A model generated the notes under the pieces. The model did not search any database, had not been told where the DNA came from, and saw nothing but the letters and a program-made list of their open reading frames with translations. Source: Thermoplasmata archaeon (GTDB lineage: Archaea > Thermoplasmatota > Thermoplasmata > Thermoplasmatales > Thermoplasmataceae). From it: DNA of 5,136 nucleotides. Positions 1 to 5,136 of the stretch are shown piece by piece. Where the stretch lies: positions 1 to 5,136 of the forward strand of contig JAKBQK010000513.1 in NCBI GenBank assembly GCA_021835265.1, in the 5' to 3' direction. Each line of letters opens with the position of its first letter. Within the stretch, counting starts at the first letter, position 1. The position numbers and the translations under genes were made by a program.

Positions 1-753
1 TTGGTTTAAATCTAAATATCCAAAAATCTGATTTTCATTGTTCTATCCCCTAATCTTTTTAAGATTGCTCTGCATTAATTCTTGAAATTATTTTCAGGTG
101 GCTTTTAGAGATGGCATTTTTCTATCTTCCTTGCAGTCTCTTGTGACCTCCTCCCACAGCTTTCTCAGGATCTTGCCACTTCAAAGGTTGATCACGGATT
201 CTCAATGGGCTTGAATAACCCTCCATGCGAAGGTGCTCTGCCCCTCATGCCAAGCCATCCATGTTGTACAAAAAGGCACCCGCGAATCATTATGCAATCC
301 TATCCCTTTCACGTCGGTCTGCCAGTGGACAGATGGATGTACATGGAGAGATAATAAGTATTCGATCGCTTTCAACTCTCTCCTGCGAAAGGGGAATTCC
401 TGCTCGGAAAGGTTAAATCCAATGCCTTTTTTGTATTTCCTTGCATATCTGAGATATTTTCCAATGAAGTAATCAATCTTGCCCATAGCCCTGGTCTAGT
501 GAGTAATATAGTTGATTTAATGATAAATTTAAAAGGAAATATCTGCAGTTCTCAATAACATTATCATTTTTCAATCAAACTTCCGTAGTTTGTATGAACA
601 ATTCCATATTTTCCATTCTCTTCATGCCTGGGGTATTTTCCTTATATGTGTTCATGGGACCTTGACTTCAGTTGCAGGGGGTGTTTTAAAGATCTCCACT
701 ATTTTTCCTCTATATGGCATTTTGGAATAAATGGGAGTTAATTTCAGGCTGGA
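1..753. other. Region with no intact gene, containing a decayed reading frame
   Basis: No uninterrupted gene can be supported here. Positions 94-486 on the minus strand carry a probable gene remnant, listed separately. Positions 1-93 and 487-753 are AT-rich and I see no coding frame, RNA gene or repeat array in them. No convincing T-rich terminator was seen just downstream of the permease gene that ends at 754. A weak TATA-like CTATATTA (minus strand, 504-511) lies upstream of the remnant, but it sits closer to the ATG than an archaeal TATA box normally would. Confidence 0.55.
94..486 (-). pseudogene. Decayed hypothetical gene with two in-frame TGA stops
   Basis: The minus-strand frame starting at ATG 486 runs 94 codons to a TGA at 202-204. 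The same frame then continues through ESVINL, a second TGA at 181-183, and a 28-residue tail including the stretch LRKLWEEVTRDCKED, before a final TGA at 94-96. This gives about 130 codons in one frame with only two interruptions. The tail is charged and amphipathic in a protein-like way, and codon choice (AGA/AGG Arg, mixed third positions) resembles the neighbouring ABC genes. Reading both TGA codons as former TGG (Trp) gives a smooth sequence, so point-mutation decay is the simplest reading. The first part is basic (RYARKYKKG, FRRREL). I do not recognise the family; a mobile-element protein is possible but unproven. The ABC genes use TGG for Trp and TGA as stop, so recoding is unlikely. Confidence 0.35.
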
Positions 754-1527
754 TCAGGCAACGGTCTTAAGTCTGCTGTACATTCTCAGGGATATGAACA
801 TTATCACGGCTGTTGTTACAAATAGAATCAGAGATTCTGTGAGAACCGAATTCACATATCCGGAATCTATTGAAGATCTTATTATGTTAGTGATGTAACT
901 GAGCGGGTTTACCATTGAGATATCCCTCAGTGCAACTGGTGTCGCATCTGTTATGGGATAGAAAGCCGTGCTCGCAAAGTCAAGGAAGAAGTAAATGAGA
1001 ATTGTTAGTACATTATAGGTCTGAAGAGTCCTGACAAGAATTGCAATTATAAGGAATACTGAAGTGAAAAGGAATGAACCGAGAATAAGAGCCATAAAAG
1101 TGAATGCCAGTGATGGTGCAGTTAGTATGAATGACCCGGAGACAAAATGGGCCAGGATTAGCATAATGGCACTTCCTCCAAATGTGAACACAGTGGAAAT
1201 TACCAGTATTCCCAGAAGATAATCAAGCCTCCTGAAAGGACCAACCATCAGTTGTTCAAACATATGCCATCTCCTGTCAGACCAGAGCATGCTACCTCCT
1301 ATATTTCCAGCAGTGAGAGCTTGCATTCCTATTATTCCGGGGGCAAGGAATTTAGTATAGCTTACTACTGTTCCGTTGACTGTTACTCCGGGAACTATGC
1401 TCTGAAACATGGTACCAAGTACAAGAAAATAAAACGCCGGTAGGCCCAGCATGAAGAATATTGTACCTGGGTCTGTATTTACCACTATATTCCTTATTGC
1501 CAGCCTTATGAATGAAGGGGTTTTCAT
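754..1527 (-). CDS. ABC-2 type (DrrB-like) exporter permease
   Basis: This is the 257-residue integral membrane subunit of an ABC efflux transporter, of usual length for DrrB/ABC-2 permeases. About six hydrophobic segments can be drawn, roughly residues 22-42, 60-79, 103-128, 138-165, 171-190 and 230-247, with a short basic cytoplasmic N-terminus. The family's cytoplasmic coupling region is clear: EQLMVGPFRRLDYLLG at 91-106, matching the ExLxxxPxxRxxxLxG pattern that meets the ATPase. NPLSYI at 207-212 matches the conserved NPL(T/S)Y before the last membrane helix. It should pair as a dimer with two copies of the ATPase encoded just upstream. Its ATG overlaps the ATPase stop by one base (TGATG) and has its own Shine-Dalgarno, so translation is probably coupled. 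The substrate cannot be read from the sequence; drugs, lipids or polysaccharide precursors are all known for the family. No downstream partner gene follows. Confidence 0.93.
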   Translation of the reverse strand: MKTPSFIRLAIRNIVVNTDPGTIFFMLGLPAFYFLVLGTMFQSIVPGVTVNGTVVSYTKFLAPGIIGMQALTAGNIGGSMLWSDRRWHMFEQLMVGPFRRLDYLLGILVISTVFTFGGSAIMLILAHFVSGSFILTAPSLAFTFMALILGSFLFTSVFLIIAILVRTLQTYNVLTILIYFFLDFASTAFYPITDATPVALRDISMVNPLSYITNIIRSSIDSGYVNSVLTESLILFVTTAVIMFISLRMYSRLKTVA

Positions 1528-2474
1528 CAGGAATTCACCACCTTAAGGAATACCTCGTCCAGAGAAGGTTCAGAACTTTCCATGGATTCTATTCCCAGGT
1601 CGTGCCTCTCAAACACCATTGCTATCTTTGCAATTTTTCTGGATATCTCATATCCAAGCACGAAAATTGAATTTCCATCCAGTCTTGCTTCCTCAATTCC
1701 CTCTATGGAAGAAATCTCGTCAACCACTTTCTGTTTTTCATCCTTGTTGCTGTCCCCTGAAAGCCTGACGTGAATCTCCTTGAGCCTTCCGAATTTTTCT
1801 TTAAGGAATCTGGAAGTCCCTTCTGCCCTTATATTTCCATCGACCATTATCCCAATTCTATCGCAGATGTAATCGGCTTCTTCCAGTATCTGGGTTGTGA
1901 ACAAAACAGTCAGCCCGCCATGTGCCCTGTGAGTAATATAATCAAGGACCCTTCTCCTCATCTCTGGATCCATTCCAACTGTGGGTTCGTCCAGAAAGAC
2001 TAAATCCATGTCGTGAAGGAATTCCCTTGCAACCTGAAGCCTCTTTTTCTGTCCTCCGGATATCTCAAAAGCTCTCTTTTTCCTTACCTCCTCAAGGTCG
2101 AAAAGATCCATCATTTCATTTATCCTTGTCTTAGCAGTTTCCCTGTCCACTTCCCACAGCATTGAATAGACTTTTAGGTTGTTTTCTACTGTGGTGAAGT
2201 CGAAAGATTCGTCCTGCTGAACCACCCCTATTCGTTTTCTGATTGCATTTGCCCTTTTTCTTACATCCATACCCAGGACCTGTGCTTCTCCCGATGTTGG
2301 GTTCATAAGTGTCGTTAGTATCTTTATGGTGGTTGATTTGCCGGCTCCATTTTTCCCCAGAAGACCATAAATCTCATTGTACTTGATTTCAAGGTTAAGT
2401 TTATCAACAGCAACTTTGCCGCCATCGTATACCTTAACCAGATCCTTTGTGTAAACTGCAAAGTTGCTTTCCAT
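1527..2474 (-). CDS. DrrA-type ABC exporter ATP-binding protein
   Basis: This 315-residue cytoplasmic ATPase powers the adjacent ABC-2 permease. All nucleotide-binding motifs are present in order: Walker A GKNGAGKST (40-48), Q-loop VVQQDE (84-89), signature ISGGQKKRL (138-146), Walker B DLVFLDEP (157-164) followed by the D-loop region TVGMDP, and the switch region TTQILEEAD (193-201). The switch position carries Gln195 rather than the usual His, as in DrrA-subfamily proteins, where TTQYL is common. The C-terminal region (about 225-315) is the extra domain typical of DrrA/DUF4162-type subunits, ending in EPSLDEVFL. The assignment to drug or lipid efflux is by family only. It is the first gene of the operon; the start at 2474 is supported by the conserved N-terminus (YTKDLVKVYDGG, an A-loop Tyr) and a weak GGGGT four to eight bases upstream. 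Transcription probably begins in the divergent promoter region upstream. Confidence 0.95.
   Translation of the reverse strand: MESNFAVYTKDLVKVYDGGKVAVDKLNLEIKYNEIYGLLGKNGAGKSTTIKILTTLMNPTSGEAQVLGMDVRKRANAIRKRIGVVQQDESFDFTTVENNLKVYSMLWEVDRETAKTRINEMMDLFDLEEVRKKRAFEISGGQKKRLQVAREFLHDMDLVFLDEPTVGMDPEMRRRVLDYITHRAHGGLTVLFTTQILEEADYICDRIGIMVDGNIRAEGTSRFLKEKFGRLKEIHVRLSGDSNKDEKQKVVDEISSIEGIEEARLDGNSIFVLGYEISRKIAKIAMVFERHDLGIESMESSEPSLDEVFLKVVNS
1535..1542 (-). promoter_or_regulatory. Shine-Dalgarno for the permease gene
   Basis: On the minus strand GGTGGTGA lies 7 nt before the permease ATG, inside the last codons of the ATPase gene. It is a good match to the archaeal anti-Shine-Dalgarno (16S rRNA 3' end CACCUCC). 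With the TGATG overlap it fixes the permease start at 1527 and supports an internal ribosome entry within one mRNA. Confidence 0.75.
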
Positions 2475-2511
2475 CGGACCCCATTATGGTTATGTATAAG
2501 AAAGTTTAGAG

Positions 2512-2519
2512 CTATATAA
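2512..2519. promoter_or_regulatory. Near-symmetric archaeal TATA element in a divergent promoter
   Basis: The plus strand reads CTATATAA, and the minus strand TTATATAG. By archaeal spacing (TATA about 23-30 bases before transcription start), the plus-strand RNA would begin near 2542, seven bases before the ATG at 2549. The minus-strand RNA would begin near 2489, about 15 bases before the ATPase ATG at 2474. The purine-rich GTTTAGAG just left of the box is a fair BRE for the plus direction; the minus direction has a weaker one. A second minus-strand candidate, CTTATACATA (2491-2500), is closer to the ATPase start than expected. No operator palindrome is clear. Confidence 0.5.
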
Positions 2520-2548
2520 TGAAGTTCTGCGTCTGTTCAAATAATTAC

Positions 2549-3106
2549 ATGAAAAGGCTTGAAATATTAATTAGTAAAATTTGCATTGACTTCAGAATGC
2601 ACCTCGGATTCAAAGTAATTTCAATAATCGTATCCATAATAGTAGTTGCGTCAGCAGCAGGAGTTTTTATTTACAGAAACTACGAAAAGGAGACAACCGG
2701 GAAAATAGATTTTTACATTGCATCCGATGAAGTTCCAAATGTTACCGGGATATACCTTACACTCTCTATGATCGGTGTCTATAATGGAGTTACTTGGTCA
2801 AATCATTCAATAAACAAGAAAACAGACCTGTATCTGGACAATTTCTCATCTCCTGGACTCATAGATGAAATCAATCTACCTTCCCATAACTATTCATACT
2901 TCACGCTGTATATTGTAAGTGCTTATATTGGTGTTTCAGGATCTTATCACAAGCTATCTCTTACATCCAACCATACATTAAACTCATTTGATCTCAACCT
3001 TGCAGGAGGTACCACAGTTAGCCTTCTGTTTGGCTTCAAAATAGAAGGAAACCTAAATATCTCTGAAAGAACCTTGACACCCGTAACCACTCTTACTAAA
3101 CAGTGA
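2549..3106 (+). CDS. Membrane-anchored surface protein with DUF4382-like domain
   Basis: The predicted protein is 185 residues long. A short basic N-terminus is followed by one membrane segment (about 21-42, FKVISIIVSIIVVASAAGVF) with no obvious cleavage site, so it probably stays anchored with the rest outside. Residues about 51-180 follow the DUF4382 pattern: GKIDFYIASD, then IYLTLSMIGVYNG, a short W-containing loop, LYLDNF, LPSHNYSYFTLYI, and LAGGTTVSLLFGFKIEG near the end. DUF4382 is a beta-rich extracellular domain of unknown exact role. Six N-glycosylation sequons (Asn 64, 85, 98, 114, 141, 170) fit an archaeal S-layer-side protein. Start choice: an ATG at 2519 is open in frame but would overlap the TATA element, so I prefer 2549, which leaves a very short leader; an ATG at 2597 just before the membrane helix is a third option. 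It is divergent from the ABC operon and convergent with the ORF ending at 3137. Confidence 0.75.
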   Translation: MKRLEILISKICIDFRMHLGFKVISIIVSIIVVASAAGVFIYRNYEKETTGKIDFYIASDEVPNVTGIYLTLSMIGVYNGVTWSNHSINKKTDLYLDNFSSPGLIDEINLPSHNYSYFTLYIVSAYIGVSGSYHKLSLTSNHTLNSFDLNLAGGTTVSLLFGFKIEGNLNISERTLTPVTTLTKQ

Positions 3107-3136
3107 CATTGGTAAAAATTGATAAATTGTCGATCA

Positions 3137-3535
3137 TCACAATATAAAAAAGTCCCTTTTGAAATGAAAGTACTCTTCGGGTGTTACCCACTTAACCTCA
3201 TCAGGATGTCGAATTTTCCAATTTTTGCATATTAAAATTATGTTATCCACTGAAATCTGATATATTTGCATCTTACCGTCACCATCAAGGAGGCAGAGCA
3301 GGGCATCCCTGAAATTAGCCATATTGGAGACTTCTTCAGAGGTAATAGGGAACGATCCGGTTTGAGACAGGGCCTTGATAAGTAAAAGCCCATCATAACG
3401 GTCAACTCTTAGATTCCCGTTTTCCCCATTTGTATAATCTACTTTTACTTTGCTTCCTATCAATGTAAAATCATAGGCGATCTGAAACAGTACAAGATTG
3501 TGTATGTGGGTGTCGTACCCAAAAGATCGAATCAA
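3137..3535 (-). CDS. Hypothetical protein, possibly 5'-truncated
   Basis: This unrecognised frame of 132 codons looks coding. Third positions vary freely, and the protein has an ordinary globular composition, with an acidic middle (VDYTNGENGNLRVDRYDG), a helix-like stretch ITSEEVSNMANFRDALLCLL, DGDGKMQIYQI, and an aromatic, charged tail with PDEVKWVTPEEY. There are no membrane segments or signal peptide. The start is a problem: an in-frame TAA sits directly before the TTG at 3535, so the N-terminus is either this TTG, which overlaps the upstream stop as TTGA and could be coupled, or it was lost by mutation. Its 3' end is 30 bp from the convergent DUF4382-like gene, and the last codons form a T-rich run (six T) that could help terminate transcription. 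No function is assigned. Confidence 0.5.
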   Translation of the reverse strand: MIRSFGYDTHIHNLVLFQIAYDFTLIGSKVKVDYTNGENGNLRVDRYDGLLLIKALSQTGSFPITSEEVSNMANFRDALLCLLDGDGKMQIYQISVDNIILICKNWKIRHPDEVKWVTPEEYFHFKRDFFIL

Positions 3536-3954
3536 TTATGCCCCCTCAATTCTCGCTCTGGATAATTGCTATGGCTGACTGTTATTGCAGGCTGTACTTT
3601 ACAATGTTCCAATATCTCGGTCCTGGAATCCCATCTTCCTAGGTCTTCTTCGAATTGGATTTTGACATTGTGAGATCCAGTTCCGTTCCATCCCTTTATG
3701 AGTGACCCTGTTATCCGTTCCGGATATTTCTGGTATTTATTTCTGGAAAATGGACTGAAATAACCCCTAAACTGAAAATGTCTAATGTTTCTTTCCGTAT
3801 TTTTTAAAACTTTCACTTGGATTTGGCATATCTGGTAATTTTGGGATTCTCTGCCCTGGCAGCTATTATTTTCCAGAGTTGATCTAGGTAACAGCACGTT
3901 CTTTAAACTATGCGTTAACCTAAAGACTCCTGGGAAATTATATATTGATCTCAT
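3532..3954 (-). CDS. Doubtful hypothetical ORF upstream of 3137-3535
   Basis: This is an open frame of 140 codons. In its favour: an ATG start preceded at 7 nt by GAGATGA (3962-3968, one mismatch from the archaeal Shine-Dalgarno GAGGTGA), a TATA-like GTATACAA at 3991-3998, and a TTGA overlap with the next ORF. Against it: the product is unusually rich in Asn, Gln, Ser, Arg and His with no hydrophobic core pattern, which is common in out-of-frame translations. The other two minus-strand frames also contain short protein-like stretches (for example LWKIIAARAENPKITRYAK and IRKETLDIFSLGVISVHFPE, both in one other frame). The region may therefore be the decayed 5' part of the gene whose 3' part is 3137-3535. 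I recognise no family. Confidence 0.25.
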   Translation of the reverse strand: MRSIYNFPGVFRLTHSLKNVLLPRSTLENNSCQGRESQNYQICQIQVKVLKNTERNIRHFQFRGYFSPFSRNKYQKYPERITGSLIKGWNGTGSHNVKIQFEEDLGRWDSRTEILEHCKVQPAITVSHSNYPERELRGHN

Positions 3955-4818
3955 TTAAATTTCATCTCTTTTTATTCAAAGTTTTATCATTTGTATACGA
4001 TTATCTGACCTGTATGATATACGCAACATCCCCTAAAAGATATGGAAATCTGGATATGAACCATTAATTCCATATAATAATAGCAATGTGTTGTATACAT
4101 ATATAGTAGGCTTGGGTAAGTAGTTATTGGTCAAAGGTAAGGTAATTGTATGTTGATTTGTAGATATTTGGCTTTAACGTCATTTCTCATTGAAAACAAT
4201 GAATTATAAAGAACACATTATGTATTTCAACTAAGGATATTTCATGACGCTTTTCCAATATGCCATCAACCCTTTCCATTTGGGATTCAATTTCTGCAGT
4301 GAATAGATCTTTCTGTATTTCAGTGTCAAACTTTCCACTGCAGTGTAGGTTTCACATCCCATTTTGCGTATTTATAAGCTTTTCAAACAATATAATACAC
4401 CAAAATTGGAGCCATGCATGGAATTGTGGCCAGGGCATGATCTATGGCATTTTGCAGAAAAGATATGACAGCTTTTGTCGTAAATAAGAATTTAAGAAAG
4501 TTTCCTACATTTGATTGTTGTTCTGTAGGTTGTTCCCATCGTAAATTTTGTACAACTTGTGCACAACTTCTCACTGGGCAGATACACTGGCTCTTCTACC
4601 TCCTGGAAACTTACAGCATCTCACTGATGGGGTGTTAGTTGGTGTTCTTTCAGAGATTGAACTTTACCCAGCCTAACTGGAACGGAAACAGTGATTCATT
4701 TCCTTTCTATACATTCCTGCCATTAATTCCTCTGGTCCCCTTCCTAAAAATAATGTGATAATAAATTATGAAAATATTATACAAGAATTGACAAACTAAT
4801 CCGAAGTCAGATAATAGG
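3955..4818. other. Gene-poor AT-rich region beside the insertion sequence
   Basis: No intact gene longer than about 75 codons is convincing here, and the short ORFs on both strands lack recognisable motifs and good starts. A possible decayed reading frame at 4187-4668 (minus strand) is listed separately. Small symmetric sequences occur: TTGTATAC at 3991-3998 and again exactly 100 bp on at 4091-4098, CACTGCAGTG near 4336-4345, and CCATGCATGG at 4412-4421. None forms a longer hairpin or an array. No tRNA, rRNA or CRISPR repeat was seen. The region is best read as an accessory zone of old insertions and decay. Confidence 0.5.
4187..4668 (-). pseudogene. Possible decayed gene, several stops in one frame
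   Basis: One minus-strand frame between a TAA near 4668 and a TGA at 4187-4189 reads protein-like in several blocks: EVVHKLYKIYDGNN, ETFLNSYLRQKLSYLFCKMP, HAWLQFWCIILFEKLINT, and the well-formed FDTEIQKDLFTAEIESQM followed by ERVDGILEKRHEISLVEI. Four stops break it, two TGA and two TAG, with no TAA, although TAA should be the commonest stop in AT-rich noncoding DNA. That fits TGG or CAG codons decayed by transitions. The last block (4187-4351) is open for 54 codons without a convincing start. The other frames have a 63-codon ORF (4383-4574) without recognisable features. I cannot name a family, and chance remains a real alternative. Confidence 0.22.
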
Positions 4819-5136
4819 ATGCTCTTTCAACTTTATTTAATTTTATGGGTCATCGTACTTTTGTGTGGGTTCATGGATAAAGATCCAGATTACCACACCT
4901 GAAATATATTGCAGTCTTCAGGTTTTCCCTGTTTCTGTAACCGAAAGCCATCTTCTCTATGAGTGCAATCTTTGAATTGATTCCCTCAGCCCTTGCATTT
5001 GTTATATGGTGTGTGAAATAGTTCATTATGTTTCCAATATGAACCTTCATCATTCTTGCAGCATCCTTCATTGCATATACTGATGAATGCATGACCCATG
5101 AATACCAGCTTTCCCAGTATCTTTTACCCTCATCCA
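4819..5136 (-). mobile_element. ISL3-family insertion sequence, transposase 3' end, cut by window edge
   Basis: The element is identified by its transposase C-terminus (4871-5136). Downstream of the stop, the plus strand reads GATGCTCTTTCAACTTTA from about 4819, which resembles the GGCTCTTTC-type terminal inverted repeats of ISL3 elements. The true end is therefore placed near 4819-4822 with an uncertainty of several bases. The other terminus and the target duplication (usually 8 bp in this family) lie beyond the window, so the boundary cannot be proved here. Whether the copy is complete is unknown. Confidence 0.6.
4871..5136 (-). CDS. ISL3-family DDE transposase, C-terminal part (5' end beyond window)
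   Basis: The transposase catalyses cut-and-paste movement of its element. The frame is open from the window edge at 5136 (DEGKRYWESWYSWV) through an internal Met at 5092 to a TGA at 4871, so the Met at 5092 is not the start and the gene continues outside. About 87 residues are visible of a protein usually near 400. They match the end of the ISL3 DDE domain: a WxSWYSWV aromatic block, then YFTHHITNARAEGINSKIAL, in which the Glu of ARAEG (codon 4985-4987) is the expected third catalytic acid. The FGYRNRENLKTAIYFRCG ending is also typical. The visible part has no frameshift or internal stop, so this copy may be active or recent, unlike the decayed DNA beside it. Confidence 0.9.
   Translation of the reverse strand, partial: DEGKRYWESWYSWVMHSSVYAMKDAARMMKVHIGNIMNYFTHHITNARAEGINSKIALIEKMAFGYRNRENLKTAIYFRCGNLDLYP

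Noticed and set aside
233..472. Plus-strand ORF beginning MLCPSCQAIHVVQKG, resembling a transposase zinc ribbon
   Set aside because: Only one CxxC pair is present, the later cysteines do not fit a ribbon spacing, and the rest is not transposase-like. The opposite strand in the same place reads better and continues past its stops.
1252..2003. Plus-strand ORFs of 63-77 codons within the ABC genes
   Set aside because: They are antisense shadows of two clearly conserved genes and have no motifs or initiation signals.
3107..3136. Bidirectional terminator between the convergent genes
   Set aside because: Only weak inverted matches (GAT/ATC) occur and there is no clear T-run on the plus strand. 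The six-T run on the minus strand lies inside the last codons, so no separate terminator is called.
4335..4421. Ten-base palindromes CACTGCAGTG and CCATGCATGG
   Set aside because: They differ from each other, have no loop or flanking extension, and are not repeated in an array, so chance is adequate.
4383..4638. Short overlapping ORFs on both strands (63-75 codons)
   Set aside because: They overlap one another, lack plausible promoters or Shine-Dalgarno sequences, and encode no recognisable domain.
94..4668. Recoding of TGA as Trp, or of TAG as pyrrolysine, to explain the interrupted frames
   Set aside because: The ABC genes use TGG for Trp, end at TGA with normal overlaps, and give full-length products. 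The interrupted frames also lack recognisable families, so decay is simpler.
1..5136. CRISPR array, tRNA/rRNA gene, toxin-antitoxin pair or defence system
   Set aside because: No regularly spaced repeats, no tRNA-like T-loop (GGTTCGAATCC type), and no paired small genes or defence motifs were found on reading either strand.

Overview
The window looks archaeal, most likely from the Thermoplasmata (Ferroplasma/Cuniculiplasma-like). This is inferred from moderately AT-rich DNA, a TATA-type divergent promoter with short leaders, archaeal Shine-Dalgarno sequences (GGTGGTGA), heavy AGA/AGG/ATA codon use, and a secreted, sequon-rich protein with an uncleaved N-terminal anchor. The assignment to Thermoplasmata is weaker than the assignment to Archaea.

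Layout: positions 1-753 hold no intact gene, but a minus-strand frame at 94-486 reads like a decayed gene interrupted by two TGA codons. Positions 754-2474 (minus strand) are a two-gene ABC exporter operon of the DrrAB type. The ATPase comes first, overlaps the ABC-2 permease by one nucleotide (TGATG), and a good Shine-Dalgarno precedes the permease start. Positions 2475-2548 are a divergent promoter region with one near-symmetric TATA element. Positions 2549-3106 (plus strand) encode a membrane-anchored extracytoplasmic protein with a DUF4382-like beta domain and six N-glycosylation sequons. It ends only 30 bp from the stop of a convergent minus-strand ORF.

Positions 3137-3954 (minus strand) hold two unrecognised ORFs of 140 and 132 codons that overlap in TTGA. 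The second starts directly after an in-frame TAA. They may be a small operon of orphan genes or one decayed gene. Positions 3955-4818 are gene-poor, with one minus-strand frame (4187-4668) that looks like coding sequence decayed by point mutations. From about 4819 to the window end is one end of an ISL3-family insertion sequence, carrying the C-terminal part of its DDE transposase.

How it works together: the ATPase and permease should form a (DrrA)2(DrrB)2-type efflux pump of unknown substrate. The divergent DUF4382-like surface protein shares its promoter region and may be co-regulated, but nothing shows a physical link. The flanks (1-753 and 3137-5136) look like an accessory zone of gene remnants and mobile DNA. 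I found no CRISPR array, RNA gene, or clearly new multi-gene system.
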